Shown piece by piece: positions 34,164 through 42,994 of a stretch of 64,000 bases of DNA; position 1 is the stretch's first letter, and every line of letters begins with the position of its first letter. The notes below the pieces were generated by a model. The model saw only the letters and a program-made list of their open reading frames with translations, ran no database searches and was not told the origin of the DNA. Source of the stretch: Geothrix sp. 21YS21S-2 (lineage in GTDB: Bacteria; Acidobacteriota; Holophagae; Holophagales; Holophagaceae); contig NZ_CP132910.1 of the NCBI RefSeq assembly GCF_030846775.1, positions 2,514,001-2,578,000 on the forward strand, in the 5' to 3' direction. A program made the translations under genes and the position numbers.

Positions 34164-35848
34164 TGCGCATCCTCCTGGTGCACGGCTACACCGGATCCCC
34201 CGCGGATCTCGCGCCCCTGGCCGAGGCGCTGGACGCGGTCCTCGGGCCCGGGCACACCCGGCTGGCGGCCCTCCATCCCCGGTGGCGGGGCGGCCCGCCG
34301 CCGCCCTTCGACCGGGAGGCCTTCCTGGCGCTCCTGAGAGCCGAAGCCGAAGGCGGCCGTCCCCTGGTGGTGATCGGCCACTCCACCGGTGGCACCCTGG
34401 CCCTCCTGGCCCGCCTCGAACCCGACCTCCTGGTCCTCCTGGGCACCCCGCCCCGGGTGGGCCTGGACCACCTGGCGCGCCTCCAGGCCGCCACCCGCCC
34501 CGGAAACGAGGCGCCCGGGCTCCTGGATCTCGCCCGGCTGGTAAAGGCCGTCAACGAGGCCGGCGCCGCGGGTCTTCCGCCCGGGACCCTGGTGGTGCAT
34601 GGGGAGGCCGATCCCCTGGTGCCCCCCGAGGACCTGGCGCACTGGGGCCCGGCGGCGCGGCCGGTAGGGGTGCCGGGGGCCGGGCACCACCTGCCGGCGG
34701 CCCCGGTCCTGGCCGCGATCCTCGAAGCCCTGCCCCCCGCCCTCACCGGCCCCGACCAGGAACGGCTCCGGCTCCTGGAACCCCAGGTGGCCCGCTTTGC
34801 CGATCGGGTGCCCGGGGGCTGGCAGGTCCTGGGCCGGAGTCCTTCGGCCCGGCGGGCCCTGAGGCCCGGGACGGGCCTGCCGCCGGACCTGGGACCGTTG
34901 GCCCCGCCCCCGGTGCTGGCCAACCTCGAGGTCACCACCCGGTGCCCCCACGCCTGCCCCTCCTGCGCCCGGGCCACGGGCGCCCCCCACCGGGGCGACC
35001 TGAACCGGTTCCAGGAGGTCCTGGACCGCCTGCCCCACGCCTCCCGCCTGACCCTGGTGGGCCTGGGGGAGCCCACGCTCCATCCGCGCCTGGCGGAACT
35101 GGTGGCCCTGGCCGCCGGGGAGGGCCGCGGCGTGGGCCTGGTGACCAGCGGCGCGGCCCTGACCCCGGACCTGGCCCGGAGCCTGGTCCAGGCCGGACTC
35201 GGGGGGGCCACCTTCAGCCTGGACGCGGGCGAGGCCGACCTGGCCGGGCGGCTGCGCCCCGGCGTGCCCTTCGCGCGGACCCTCGCCCACCTGACGGAGG
35301 CCGCCCGGATCTTCGGCGACCGGGTGCCCCGGGCGGTGTTCACCGCCGTGGGCACGGCCAACGCCCGGCACCTCGCTCCCGTGGCGGACCTGGCCCTCGC
35401 CCTGGGCGCCCGGGCCTGGATGCTGTCGGACCTGAACTTCGACGCCAACCGGGACCGTTCCCTGGCCGGGGCCGCCACCGGGGAAGACCGGACGGCCATC
35501 CGGGAGGCCGTGGACGGGGCCATGGCCGCTGGTCTGCCCGTTCTGCACGTGCGCGGACTGGAGGAACTGGGCAAGCCCTTCCGTCTGCGGGAGCTGCTCC
35601 TGCGCCCGGTGGACGCGCTTTGGAGCCGAAGCCCCGGCCACGCCAACTGCCTGTCCCCCTGGCAGACCCTCGCCCTGGGCGCCGACGGCACGGTCACGGC
35701 CTGCGATTGCCAACCCGGTGAGGAGGTGGGCAACCTCTTCGAAACGCCGTTCCAGGCCCTGTGGAACGGCCCGGGCATGGTCCGCCTGCGGCAGGAGCTG
35801 CTCGCCGGGACGCCGCGGGCGGCGTGCCGCCACTGCCCCCGGCTCTGA
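34163..35848 (+). CDS. Alpha/beta-hydrolase fused to a radical SAM-SPASM enzyme
   Basis: 561 residues. Residues 1 to about 195 are an alpha/beta-hydrolase (ILLVHGYTGSP; nucleophile elbow GHSTGG with Ser74; Asp150 in GEADP; His175/176 in GAGHHLP). Residues about 250-480 are a radical SAM core with C261, C265 and C268 (CPHACPSC). Residues 490-561 are a SPASM/twitch-type domain with C496, C514, C516, C555 and C558 (NCLSPWQT..., GTVTACDC, CRHC), which holds extra 4Fe-4S clusters. An esterase/thioesterase active site joined to a radical enzyme is unusual. It could release or transfer an acyl product and modify it in one step; substrate unknown. It ends the coupled cassette begun at 29281. Confidence 0.88.
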   Translation: MRILLVHGYTGSPADLAPLAEALDAVLGPGHTRLAALHPRWRGGPPPPFDREAFLALLRAEAEGGRPLVVIGHSTGGTLALLARLEPDLLVLLGTPPRVGLDHLARLQAATRPGNEAPGLLDLARLVKAVNEAGAAGLPPGTLVVHGEADPLVPPEDLAHWGPAARPVGVPGAGHHLPAAPVLAAILEALPPALTGPDQERLRLLEPQVARFADRVPGGWQVLGRSPSARRALRPGTGLPPDLGPLAPPPVLANLEVTTRCPHACPSCARATGAPHRGDLNRFQEVLDRLPHASRLTLVGLGEPTLHPRLAELVALAAGEGRGVGLVTSGAALTPDLARSLVQAGLGGATFSLDAGEADLAGRLRPGVPFARTLAHLTEAARIFGDRVPRAVFTAVGTANARHLAPVADLALALGARAWMLSDLNFDANRDRSLAGAATGEDRTAIREAVDGAMAAGLPVLHVRGLEELGKPFRLRELLLRPVDALWSRSPGHANCLSPWQTLALGADGTVTACDCQPGEEVGNLFETPFQALWNGPGMVRLRQELLAGTPRAACRHCPRL

Positions 35849-35850
35849 TG

Positions 35851-35856
35851 TATACT
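35851..35856 (+). promoter_or_regulatory. Putative -10 element before the ACP-ligase operon
   Basis: TATACT just after the fusion gene's stop, in the only real gap (98 bases) between the tailoring cassette and the core genes. The -35 region is poor. Confidence 0.3.
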
Positions 35857-35946
35857 GGGCATTCCCCTGCCCGGGGCCTTAACGTCTGCCGGAGCGCGCG
35901 TTAGCTACCACAACCGCCGGGCGTCCCCCCAGAGCCGGAGCCCGCC

Positions 35947-36201
35947 ATGCCCCCCAAGACCCAGGAAGAGATTCTCCAGTGGGTCCGCTCCGCCCTGAAG
36001 ACGAACTTCCATCTGGACCCGCGCTCCGTGCGCATGGACTCGAACCTCTTCACCGACCTGGGCCTGGACAGCATCGACGAGGTCGAGCTGGCCCAGCACA
36101 TGCAGGAGTACACCGGGCGCCGCCTGGCGCCGGAGGAGTTCCGGGTGCTGTGCACCGTGGAGGACGTGGTGGTCTCCGTGCAGAAGATGCTGGAAGCCTG
36201 A
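35947..36201 (+). CDS. Acyl carrier protein, polyene cluster (second)
   Basis: 84 residues with FTDLGLDSIDEVELAQHMQE; Ser42 carries the phosphopantetheine arm. It resembles the aryl-polyene ACP pair (ApeE/ApeF type). It is followed after 5 bases by the AMP-ligase gene, which may load its aryl starter onto this ACP. Confidence 0.92.
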   Translation: MPPKTQEEILQWVRSALKTNFHLDPRSVRMDSNLFTDLGLDSIDEVELAQHMQEYTGRRLAPEEFRVLCTVEDVVVSVQKMLEA

Positions 36202-36206
36202 GCGCC

Positions 36207-37511
36207 ATGGGGCGCCTTGCGGGCCTTTTCGCGGAGGACCGGCCGCAGGCCTCGGTGGTGGCCCTCACGGGCCAGGGACCCCGCACCTTCGGGGAGCTGG
36301 CCCGGGGCGCCGCGACGGCGGCCGGGAAGGCCGCGGCGGGGGGCCGCTGGCTGCTGGCCTGCGAGGACCCCTTCGCCTTCGCGGCGGGCTTCCTGGGCCT
36401 GGTCCAGGCCGGGTGCGTGCCCGTTCTTCCCCCCAACCTGCTGCCGGGAACCCTGGAGGCCCTGAAGGCCGACGGCCTCCTCCGGGACGCGGACCTGGCC
36501 GCGCCCGCGGACGCCCTGCCGCCGCCCCGCGTCCTGGCGGACGTGCCGGTGGAGTTCTGGACGTCCGGGAGCACCGGCGCCCCCAAGCAGGTCCTGCGGC
36601 GCTTCCAGGATCTGGACCGGGAGGTGGAGATCCTGGAAGGGCTCTTCGGCCCGCTCCCGGGAACGGTGGCCGGCACGGTGCCCCACCTGCACATCTACGG
36701 CTGCCTGTTCCGGGTCTTCTGGCCCCTGGCCACGGGGCGGCCGTTCCTGTCGGAGCCCTGCGGGGATCCGGCCCGGTTCCTGGCCGTGATGGCCTCCCGG
36801 CCGGTGCTCGTGAGCAGCCCCGCGCACCTCGCCCGGCTGCCCAGGCTGCTGGATCTGGGCGGCCTGGACCTGCCGGCGGTGTTCTCCTCCGGGGGCGCCC
36901 TGGGCCGGGAGGACGCCCTGGCCTGGCGGGCCGCGGCCCCCGGCGGGGTGGTGGAGGTGTACGGCAGCACCGAGAGCGGCGGCATCGCCTGGCGGAACCC
37001 CGGGCCCGATCCCGCCTCCTCGCGGTGGACCCCCTTCCCCGACATGGCCCTGGCCGCCGCGGAGGACGGCGCCCTGCTCCTGCGCTCGCCACGGGTGGAA
37101 GCCGGGGGCCTGCGCATGGAGGACGCCGTTTCCCTGGAGGCCGACGGCCGGTTCACCCTGCTGGGGCGCCTGGACCGCGTGGTGAAGATCGAGGAGAAGC
37201 GGGTCTCGCTGCCCCAGGTGGAGGAGGCCCTCAAGGCCCATCCGCTGGTGCGGGACGCGGCGGTGGTGGTGCTGGAGGGCCGGCGCCGGATGCTCGGGGC
37301 GGCCGTGGTTCTGGCCGGAGCGGCGGACCTGGAGGACCCGGCGGCGCGCCGCGCGCTGTCCGATCGCCTAGGCGCCCATCTGGCGGGCACGCTCGAGGGG
37401 CCTGCCCTTCCCCGGCGGTGGCGCTTCGTGGCGGAACTGCCCAGGGACGCGCGGGGCAAACTGCGGGCCGAGGACCTGGCCGGCCTTTTCACCCCCTCGG
37501 GTAATGCCTGA
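36207..37511 (+). CDS. AMP-dependent acyl/aryl-ACP ligase
   Basis: 434 residues, short for the ANL superfamily but with all key blocks: P-loop TSGSTGAPK (119-127), YGSTESGGIAW, the hinge LGRLDRVVKIEEKRV and a C-terminal ARGKLR with the catalytic Lys. It would activate an aromatic acid with ATP and pass it to an ACP, as the ligase of aryl-polyene clusters does. ATG 36207 lies 5 bases after the ACP stop; a longer reading frame overlapping the ACP is rejected. Confidence 0.9.
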   Translation: MGRLAGLFAEDRPQASVVALTGQGPRTFGELARGAATAAGKAAAGGRWLLACEDPFAFAAGFLGLVQAGCVPVLPPNLLPGTLEALKADGLLRDADLAAPADALPPPRVLADVPVEFWTSGSTGAPKQVLRRFQDLDREVEILEGLFGPLPGTVAGTVPHLHIYGCLFRVFWPLATGRPFLSEPCGDPARFLAVMASRPVLVSSPAHLARLPRLLDLGGLDLPAVFSSGGALGREDALAWRAAAPGGVVEVYGSTESGGIAWRNPGPDPASSRWTPFPDMALAAAEDGALLLRSPRVEAGGLRMEDAVSLEADGRFTLLGRLDRVVKIEEKRVSLPQVEEALKAHPLVRDAAVVVLEGRRRMLGAAVVLAGAADLEDPAARRALSDRLGAHLAGTLEGPALPRRWRFVAELPRDARGKLRAEDLAGLFTPSGNA

Positions 37512-37573
37512 AATATGATGACGCCTGCATTAAGATGGGTTTCCAGCCCTGAAGCCAACCGGAGATTCCACCC

Positions 37574-37837
37574 ATGACCACCGTCAATCCCACCCGGGAC
37601 GAGATCCTCACGCAGCTGAGGACCATCCTCGCCAGTTCCTTCGACCTGGCCCCGGAGCGCATCACCCTGGAGGCGCATCTTTTCACCGACCTCGATCTGG
37701 ACAGCATCGACGCCGTGGAGCTCGCCATCCAGCTGCAGGAGATCACCGGGCGGCGGGTGAAGGCGGAGGAGTTCAAGCACGTGCGCACGGTCGCGGACGT
37801 GGTGGAAGCGGTCCACCAGATGCTCCAGGTCAAATGA
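37574..37837 (+). CDS. Acyl carrier protein, polyene cluster (third)
   Basis: 87 residues with FTDLDLDSIDAVELAIQLQE, Ser44. It is closely similar to the second ACP, suggesting duplication, and together they form the starter/extender ACP pair typical of aryl-polyene clusters. Its stop overlaps the dehydratase start by 4 bases (ATGA). Confidence 0.92.
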   Translation: MTTVNPTRDEILTQLRTILASSFDLAPERITLEAHLFTDLDLDSIDAVELAIQLQEITGRRVKAEEFKHVRTVADVVEAVHQMLQVK

Positions 37838-38187
37838 GGTTCCCCGGAAGCGCCCGGGCCATGCCAGCCGGGCCCGACGGCAGCATCACCTTCGCCCTGG
37901 ACCTGGACCCCGGCCTGCTGGGCTTCCAGGGGCACTTCCCGGGGAACCCGATCCTCCCCGGCGTCGTGCAGGTGGACTGGGCCGTGCATTTCGGGATGGA
38001 GGCCTTCGGCCCCCTGGGCGCGTTCCGGGGCGTCGAGCACCTGAAGTTCATGAACGTCATCCGGCCCGGCGAGGACCTCACGCTCACCCTCGCCCTGGAC
38101 CCCGCGCGGGAAAACCTCAAGTTCAGCTTCCAGGACGGTGCCGGCCGGAAGGCCGCCGGCATCCTCCGCTTCCAGGGAAACGCCTAG
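37834..38187 (+). CDS. Hotdog dehydratase, FabZ/ApeI-like
   Basis: 117 residues with the FabZ/FabA-like helix motif GFQGHFPGNPILPGVVQVDW, in which His34 is the expected base. It would dehydrate 3-hydroxyacyl-ACP intermediates during polyene chain growth. Coupled to the ACP upstream; the ammonia-lyase gene starts immediately after its stop. Confidence 0.85.
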   Translation: MRFPGSARAMPAGPDGSITFALDLDPGLLGFQGHFPGNPILPGVVQVDWAVHFGMEAFGPLGAFRGVEHLKFMNVIRPGEDLTLTLALDPARENLKFSFQDGAGRKAAGILRFQGNA

Positions 38188-39717
38188 ATGGGCGCCGTCA
38201 CCGTGGGCCTCGCGCCGCTGCGCATCGAGGACGTGGTGGACGTCGCCACGGGGTCCCGGTCCCTGGCCCTGGCCCCGGATCCGGCCTTTCGCGCGCGCAT
38301 CCAGGCCGGGGCGGCCATCCTGGCCGGCCTGCTGGAAGGCGGCACCGAGGTCTACGGCGTCACCACCGGCTACGGGGACTCCTGCACCACCGCCGTGCCG
38401 GCTTCGCTGGTCCCGGAGCTGCCCACCCACCTCACCCGGTACCACGGCTGCGGCCTGGGCCGGATCCTCGACGAGGACGAGACCCTGGCCGTCCTCGTGG
38501 CGCGCCTCAATTCCCTGGCCCAGGGCTTTTCCGGCGTCCGGTGGGAGCTGCTGGAGGCCCTGGAGGGCCTCGTGGCGCACCGGGTGCTGCCCCGGATCCC
38601 CGCCGAGGGCTCCGTGGGCGCCAGCGGCGACCTGACCCCCCTCTCCTACGTGGCGGCCACCCTCATCGGCGAACGGGAGGCCACCTTCCGCGGCGAGGCG
38701 CGGCCCGCCCGGGAGGCCCTGGCCGAGGCGGGCCTGGCCCCCCTGCGCCTGGCCCCCAAGGAGGGCCTGGCCCTCATGAACGGCACAGCGGTCATGACCG
38801 GGCTGGCCTGCCTCGCCTTCCACCGGGCCTCGTACCTGGAGCGCTTCTGCTGCCGGCTCACGTCCCTGGCCGTGGCGGCCCTGCGGGGCAACCGGGACCA
38901 CTTCCACCCCCGGCTCTTCGCGCTCAAGCCCCACGCGGGGCCCCAGGCCGCCGCAGCCCGGATCCACGCCGACCTGGGCGGACCCGCCGAGGACCAGGCG
39001 GTGCGCCTCCAGGACCGCTACTCCATCCGCTGCGCGCCCCACGTCATCGGCGTCCTGGGCGACGCCCTCGCCTGGATCCGCCGGGACGTGGAGAACGAGC
39101 TCAACAGCGCCAACGACAACCCCCTGCTGGATCCCGGCGACGGGCTCCTGCTTCACGGCGGGCACTTCTACGGCGGGCACATCGCGTTCGCCATGGACGG
39201 CCTCAAGACCGCCGTGGCCAACCTGTCGGACCTCATGGACCGCCAGCTGGCGCTGCTGGTGGACGCCCGCTACAACAACGGCCTCCCCCAGAACCTCTCG
39301 GGGTCCCTGGGCCCCCGGGCCGCCATCAACCACGGCCTCAAGGCGGTGCAGATCGGCGCCAGCGCCTGGACCGCCGAGGCCCTCAAGCTCACGATGCCCG
39401 CCTCGGTCTTCTCCCGTTCCACGGAGTGCCACAACCAGGACAAGGTGAGCATGGGCACCATCTCCGCCAGGGACGCCCTGCGGGTGCTCGAACTGACGGA
39501 GCAGGTGGCCGCGGCCCTCGCGCTGGCCGTGGTGCAGGGCCTGCGCCTGCGGGAGCGCCAGGGCGACGCGGCGGTGGAACGGCTCGGGCCGGGCGCGAAA
39601 TCCTTCCTGGAGTCCTTCGCCTGGCTCCCCTTCCTGGACGAGGACATCGCCCTGGACACCACCCTGCGGTCCCTCATCGCCGCCATCCGGAACCAAGCCT
39701 GGAGCCTCTACCCATGA
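38188..39717 (+). CDS. MIO-dependent aromatic amino acid ammonia-lyase
   Basis: 509 residues, the length of bacterial HAL/TAL. The MIO prosthetic group forms from A145-S146-G147 in GSVGASGDLTPLSY. The catalytic Tyr56 lies in YGVTTGYGDS, a variant of the HutH form YGINTGFG; NSANDNPL and QDKVSMGT are also present. The substrate-selectivity pair is Tyr85-His86 (RYHGCGLG), unlike HutH (Ser-His) or R. sphaeroides TAL (His-Leu). No hut genes are near, and the gene sits between dehydratase and thioesterase genes, as in flexirubin clusters. It most likely makes cinnamate or 4-coumarate as the polyene starter. Tyr versus Phe is undecided. Confidence 0.9.
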   Translation: MGAVTVGLAPLRIEDVVDVATGSRSLALAPDPAFRARIQAGAAILAGLLEGGTEVYGVTTGYGDSCTTAVPASLVPELPTHLTRYHGCGLGRILDEDETLAVLVARLNSLAQGFSGVRWELLEALEGLVAHRVLPRIPAEGSVGASGDLTPLSYVAATLIGEREATFRGEARPAREALAEAGLAPLRLAPKEGLALMNGTAVMTGLACLAFHRASYLERFCCRLTSLAVAALRGNRDHFHPRLFALKPHAGPQAAAARIHADLGGPAEDQAVRLQDRYSIRCAPHVIGVLGDALAWIRRDVENELNSANDNPLLDPGDGLLLHGGHFYGGHIAFAMDGLKTAVANLSDLMDRQLALLVDARYNNGLPQNLSGSLGPRAAINHGLKAVQIGASAWTAEALKLTMPASVFSRSTECHNQDKVSMGTISARDALRVLELTEQVAAALALAVVQGLRLRERQGDAAVERLGPGAKSFLESFAWLPFLDEDIALDTTLRSLIAAIRNQAWSLYP

Positions 39718-40133
39718 AACCCATCCTCACCGGCGAGACCGTCCTCGAGGTGCCCTTCCACGACGTGGACGCCATGGGCGTCGCGTGGCACGGCCACTAC
39801 GTCAAGTACCTGGAGATCGCCCGCACCGCCATGATGCGCCAGGTGGGCCTGGACTGGCAGCAGATGAAGGACTGGGGCGTCATCTGGCCCGTGGTCACCT
39901 GCAACCTGAAGTACATCCGCCCCCTGAAGTACGGCCAGAGCGTGCGCGTCCAGTGCAGCCTCCTGGAGTACCAGCAGCGGATCCGCATCACCTACCTGCT
40001 CTCCGACGCCCTCACAGGCGAGCGCGTCAACAAGGCCGAGACCGTCCAGCTGGCGGTGGATTCGGCCACCGGCGAGCTGCTGTTCGAATGCCCCAGGGTG
40101 CTCACCGAGGCCCTGGAAGGGGCCCAGGCATGA
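39714..40133 (+). CDS. Hotdog acyl thioesterase (4HBT type)
   Basis: 139 residues with the 4-hydroxybenzoyl-CoA thioesterase pattern FHDVDAMGVAWHGHYVKYLE, the first Asp region being catalytic. It starts on ATGA overlapping the lyase stop and ends on ATGA into the LolA-like gene. It may release or edit acyl chains from the ACPs, as ApeL-type proteins do. Confidence 0.88.
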   Translation: MKPILTGETVLEVPFHDVDAMGVAWHGHYVKYLEIARTAMMRQVGLDWQQMKDWGVIWPVVTCNLKYIRPLKYGQSVRVQCSLLEYQQRIRITYLLSDALTGERVNKAETVQLAVDSATGELLFECPRVLTEALEGAQA

Positions 40134-40726
40134 GGCGCGCCGCCTGGCTCGTCCTTGCCCCCGCCCTGTGCGCCCAGACGGTGCCCGAGGCGCTCACGGC
40201 CCACCTGAAGGCCACCTCGATCCTGCACGCGGACTTCACCCAGACCCGCAGGCTCGCCGCGCTCTCGCGCCCCCTGAAATCCTCCGGCAGCCTCGTGGTC
40301 TCGCGGGAGCTTGGCGTGCTGTGGCGCATGGCCAGGCCCCTGCCGCTGACCGTGGCCGCCGGTCCCAAGGGCGTCCTGGAAGTGGACGGCGCGGGCCGGA
40401 GGACGCTCCGGACCGCCAAGGACACCCCCATGGTGGCCCGCATGGGCGAGATCATGAAGTCGCTCCTCGAGGGCCGGTGGAGCGCCCTGGACGGGCTCTT
40501 CACCGTCAAGGGCGAGTCCGGCAAGGACGGCGCCTGGACCATCCTGCTGACCCCCGCGCCCCAGACCGCGGCCTTCATCAAGGCCGTGCGCATCCGCGGC
40601 GCCGCCTTCATCGAGACCATCCACGTGGATGAGCCCTCGGGCGATTCCATGGACCTGACCTTCCTCAATTTCCGCCCCGAGGTACCGCTCACGGCCGAGG
40701 AACGGCGCCTCCTGGCGTTCGAGTAG
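40130..40726 (+). CDS. LolA-like outer-membrane lipoprotein carrier
   Basis: 198 residues with a short signal peptide (LAPALCAQ) and a LolA-type beta-half-barrel (LKATSILHADFTQTRRL, GVLWRMARPLPL). Aryl-polyene clusters carry such a protein next to the MMPL exporter, probably to carry the lipid product across the periplasm. It is 3 bases from the exporter gene. Confidence 0.85.
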   Translation: MRRAAWLVLAPALCAQTVPEALTAHLKATSILHADFTQTRRLAALSRPLKSSGSLVVSRELGVLWRMARPLPLTVAAGPKGVLEVDGAGRRTLRTAKDTPMVARMGEIMKSLLEGRWSALDGLFTVKGESGKDGAWTILLTPAPQTAAFIKAVRIRGAAFIETIHVDEPSGDSMDLTFLNFRPEVPLTAEERRLLAFE

Positions 40727-40729
40727 CCG

Positions 40730-42994
40730 GTGCGCGCCCGCGGCTGGATCTGGATGGCGCTGCTGGCGGGCCTGGCGGTCTTCGCCGGCCTGCGCCTGGC
40801 CTCGGGCCGGGCCATGGAGACCGACCTCCTGGCCATGCTCCCGGAGACCGAGAAGAACCCCGTGGCCGAACAGGCCATCCAGACCCTGACCCGCACCACC
40901 CAGGAGCGCATCGTCCTCCTGGTGCGCGGCGCGGACCCCGCCGACAGCAGGGCCGCCGCCCTGGCCCTGGCCCGGGACCTGGAGGCCGCCCGGGTCTTCC
41001 AGGACGTCTCCTGTGAGCTGCCCCCCATCGACCCCGGCGAGCTGGTGCGCTTCTACGCCCCCTACCGGTACCGCCTGGCGGCCCCGGAACTCCCCTCCGG
41101 GGATCTCGCCCCCGCCATCCAGGCCCGCCTGGTCTCCCCCATCTTCTCCGGCATGCCGCCGCACCTGGATCCCCTGGGGGCCTTCGGGGGCTTCCTCTCG
41201 AGCCTGCCCTTCCAGTCCACGGGCCTCGAGCTCCGGGACGGGCTCCTGGCCGTGACGGCCCCCGACGGCCTCCACGTGATGGTCACCGCCGGCCTGCGGG
41301 GCTCGGCCTTCGACCCCGCGGTCCAGGCCCGCAGCCTGCGCGCCGTGGACGCGGCCGCCGCGCGCATGGCCCGCCCGGGCCGCCAGCTCCTGCGCACCGG
41401 CGTCATGTTCTACGCGGCCGACGCGCGCCTCAGCGCCGAGCGGGAGATGAACCTCATCAGCCTCCTGTCCACCCTGGGCATCGTCGGCCTCTTCGCCCTG
41501 ACCTTCCGCTCCGTGCGCCACCTGGCCCTGGGCCTGCTCTGCGTGGCCGCGGGGCTCGTGTCGGCGGTCGCCGTCTGCCTCCTGATCTTCGGCAAGCTCT
41601 TCCTCCTGACCCTGGTCGTCGGCTGCACCGTCATGGGCGTGGCGGTGGACTACGCGTTCCTGTACTTCGCCCACCACCTGGGCGCGGGGGAGGCCTGGGA
41701 ACCCGGGCCGGCCCTGCGGCGCATCCTCCCCGCCCTGCTCCTGGGACTGGTCACCAGCCTCCTGGGCTACGCGGCGCTCCTGGCCGCGCCCTTCCCGGGC
41801 CTGCGCCAGATCGCGGTGTTCTCCATGGTGGCGCTGGCGGGTTCCTTCCTCACGGTCCTGCTCGTCCTGCCCTCCCGGCTCGCGGCGCCCATGCCCCCCC
41901 GGCCCGCCCTGGGGGCCGCCCTGGCCCGCGTCCTGGCGCGGATCCAGGCCTGGTCCGGGCACCGCCGCACGCCCCTGGCCGTGGCCGCGGCCGTCCTGGT
42001 GCTGGGCGCCGGCGCGTCCCTGTCCCGGGTGGACGACGACGTGCGGGGCCTCATCCTGCCGTCCCAGGCCCTTCGCCGGGACGAGGCCCGCATCCAGGAG
42101 CTGCTGAAGATCTCCACCGCCGGGGCGTTCTTCCTGGTGGAAGGCGCCGACGAAGGCCAGGTGCTGGCCCGGGAGGAGGCCCTTCGCGCGCGCCTGCCCA
42201 TCCCCGGGGTGGCGGGCCTCATGGCCGTCTCGGCCTTCGTGCCCTCCCCGGCGAGCCAGGAAGCCGCCCTCGCCCGCAACCGGGAGGTCCGGCCCGCCCT
42301 GGCCAGGGGCATGCTGGACGCGGGCTTCCGGCCCGAGGCGGTCGCGTCGGCCCAGGAGGCCCTGGGAACGGGCCCCCTGACCGTGGAGGCCTACCTGGCC
42401 ACGCCCTTCTCCATCCCCCTGCGGCAGTTCTGGCTGGGCCGCACCCGACACGGGTACGCCTCGGTGGTCCTGCCCACCGGCGCCCCCGAGTCCGCCGCCC
42501 TGTCCCGGGCCTGCGTGGGCCTGCCGGGCGTGACGCTGGTGGACAAGGCGTCAAGCGTCACCGGCCTGCTGGCCCACTACCGCCGGGTGGCCGCCTGGGC
42601 CCTGGCCGGCGCGGTCCTCCTGGTGGGCCTGCTCCTGGGCGCCTGGTACGGCGCCGCGACGAGCCTGCGGCTCCTGGCGCCGGCCCTCCTGGGGATGCTG
42701 GCCGCCCTGGCCGCGGGGGCGGCCCTGGGCTTCCCCTTGAACCTCTTCACGATCATGGCGCTCATCCTGAGCCTGGGCCTGGGGGTGGACTACACCGTCT
42801 TCCTGCGGGAGCGCGACGCCGCGGGGACCTCCGCCCTGCTGGGCGTGGTCCTGGCCAGCGGCAGCACCCTGATATCGTTCGGCCTCCTCGCCATAAGCCA
42901 CACCCCCAGCCTGCGCGCCTTCGGCGTCACCCTGGCCATGGCGGTGCTGGTGGCCACGCTCACGTCCTTCCTGGCCCTGGGGGAGCGCGCATGA
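40730..42994 (+). CDS. MMPL/RND-type lipid exporter
   Basis: 754 residues from GTG 40730. About twelve membrane helices are arranged as two halves, each with a periplasmic loop between TM1 and TM2 (RASGRAMETDLLAMLPETE-like start; VVGCTVMGVAVDYAFLYFAHH and LSLGLGVDYTVFLRERD in the TM4 regions hold the proton-relay Asp residues). It would move the finished polyene lipid across the inner membrane by proton motive force. Coupled to the lipoprotein gene by ATGA. Confidence 0.93.
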   Translation: MRARGWIWMALLAGLAVFAGLRLASGRAMETDLLAMLPETEKNPVAEQAIQTLTRTTQERIVLLVRGADPADSRAAALALARDLEAARVFQDVSCELPPIDPGELVRFYAPYRYRLAAPELPSGDLAPAIQARLVSPIFSGMPPHLDPLGAFGGFLSSLPFQSTGLELRDGLLAVTAPDGLHVMVTAGLRGSAFDPAVQARSLRAVDAAAARMARPGRQLLRTGVMFYAADARLSAEREMNLISLLSTLGIVGLFALTFRSVRHLALGLLCVAAGLVSAVAVCLLIFGKLFLLTLVVGCTVMGVAVDYAFLYFAHHLGAGEAWEPGPALRRILPALLLGLVTSLLGYAALLAAPFPGLRQIAVFSMVALAGSFLTVLLVLPSRLAAPMPPRPALGAALARVLARIQAWSGHRRTPLAVAAAVLVLGAGASLSRVDDDVRGLILPSQALRRDEARIQELLKISTAGAFFLVEGADEGQVLAREEALRARLPIPGVAGLMAVSAFVPSPASQEAALARNREVRPALARGMLDAGFRPEAVASAQEALGTGPLTVEAYLATPFSIPLRQFWLGRTRHGYASVVLPTGAPESAALSRACVGLPGVTLVDKASSVTGLLAHYRRVAAWALAGAVLLVGLLLGAWYGAATSLRLLAPALLGMLAALAAGAALGFPLNLFTIMALILSLGLGVDYTVFLRERDAAGTSALLGVVLASGSTLISFGLLAISHTPSLRAFGVTLAMAVLVATLTSFLALGERA

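Noticed and set aside
38188-39717. Histidine ammonia-lyase of the histidine degradation pathway
   Set aside because: No hutU/hutI/hutG nearby, the selectivity residues differ, and the gene is coupled to polyene genes.
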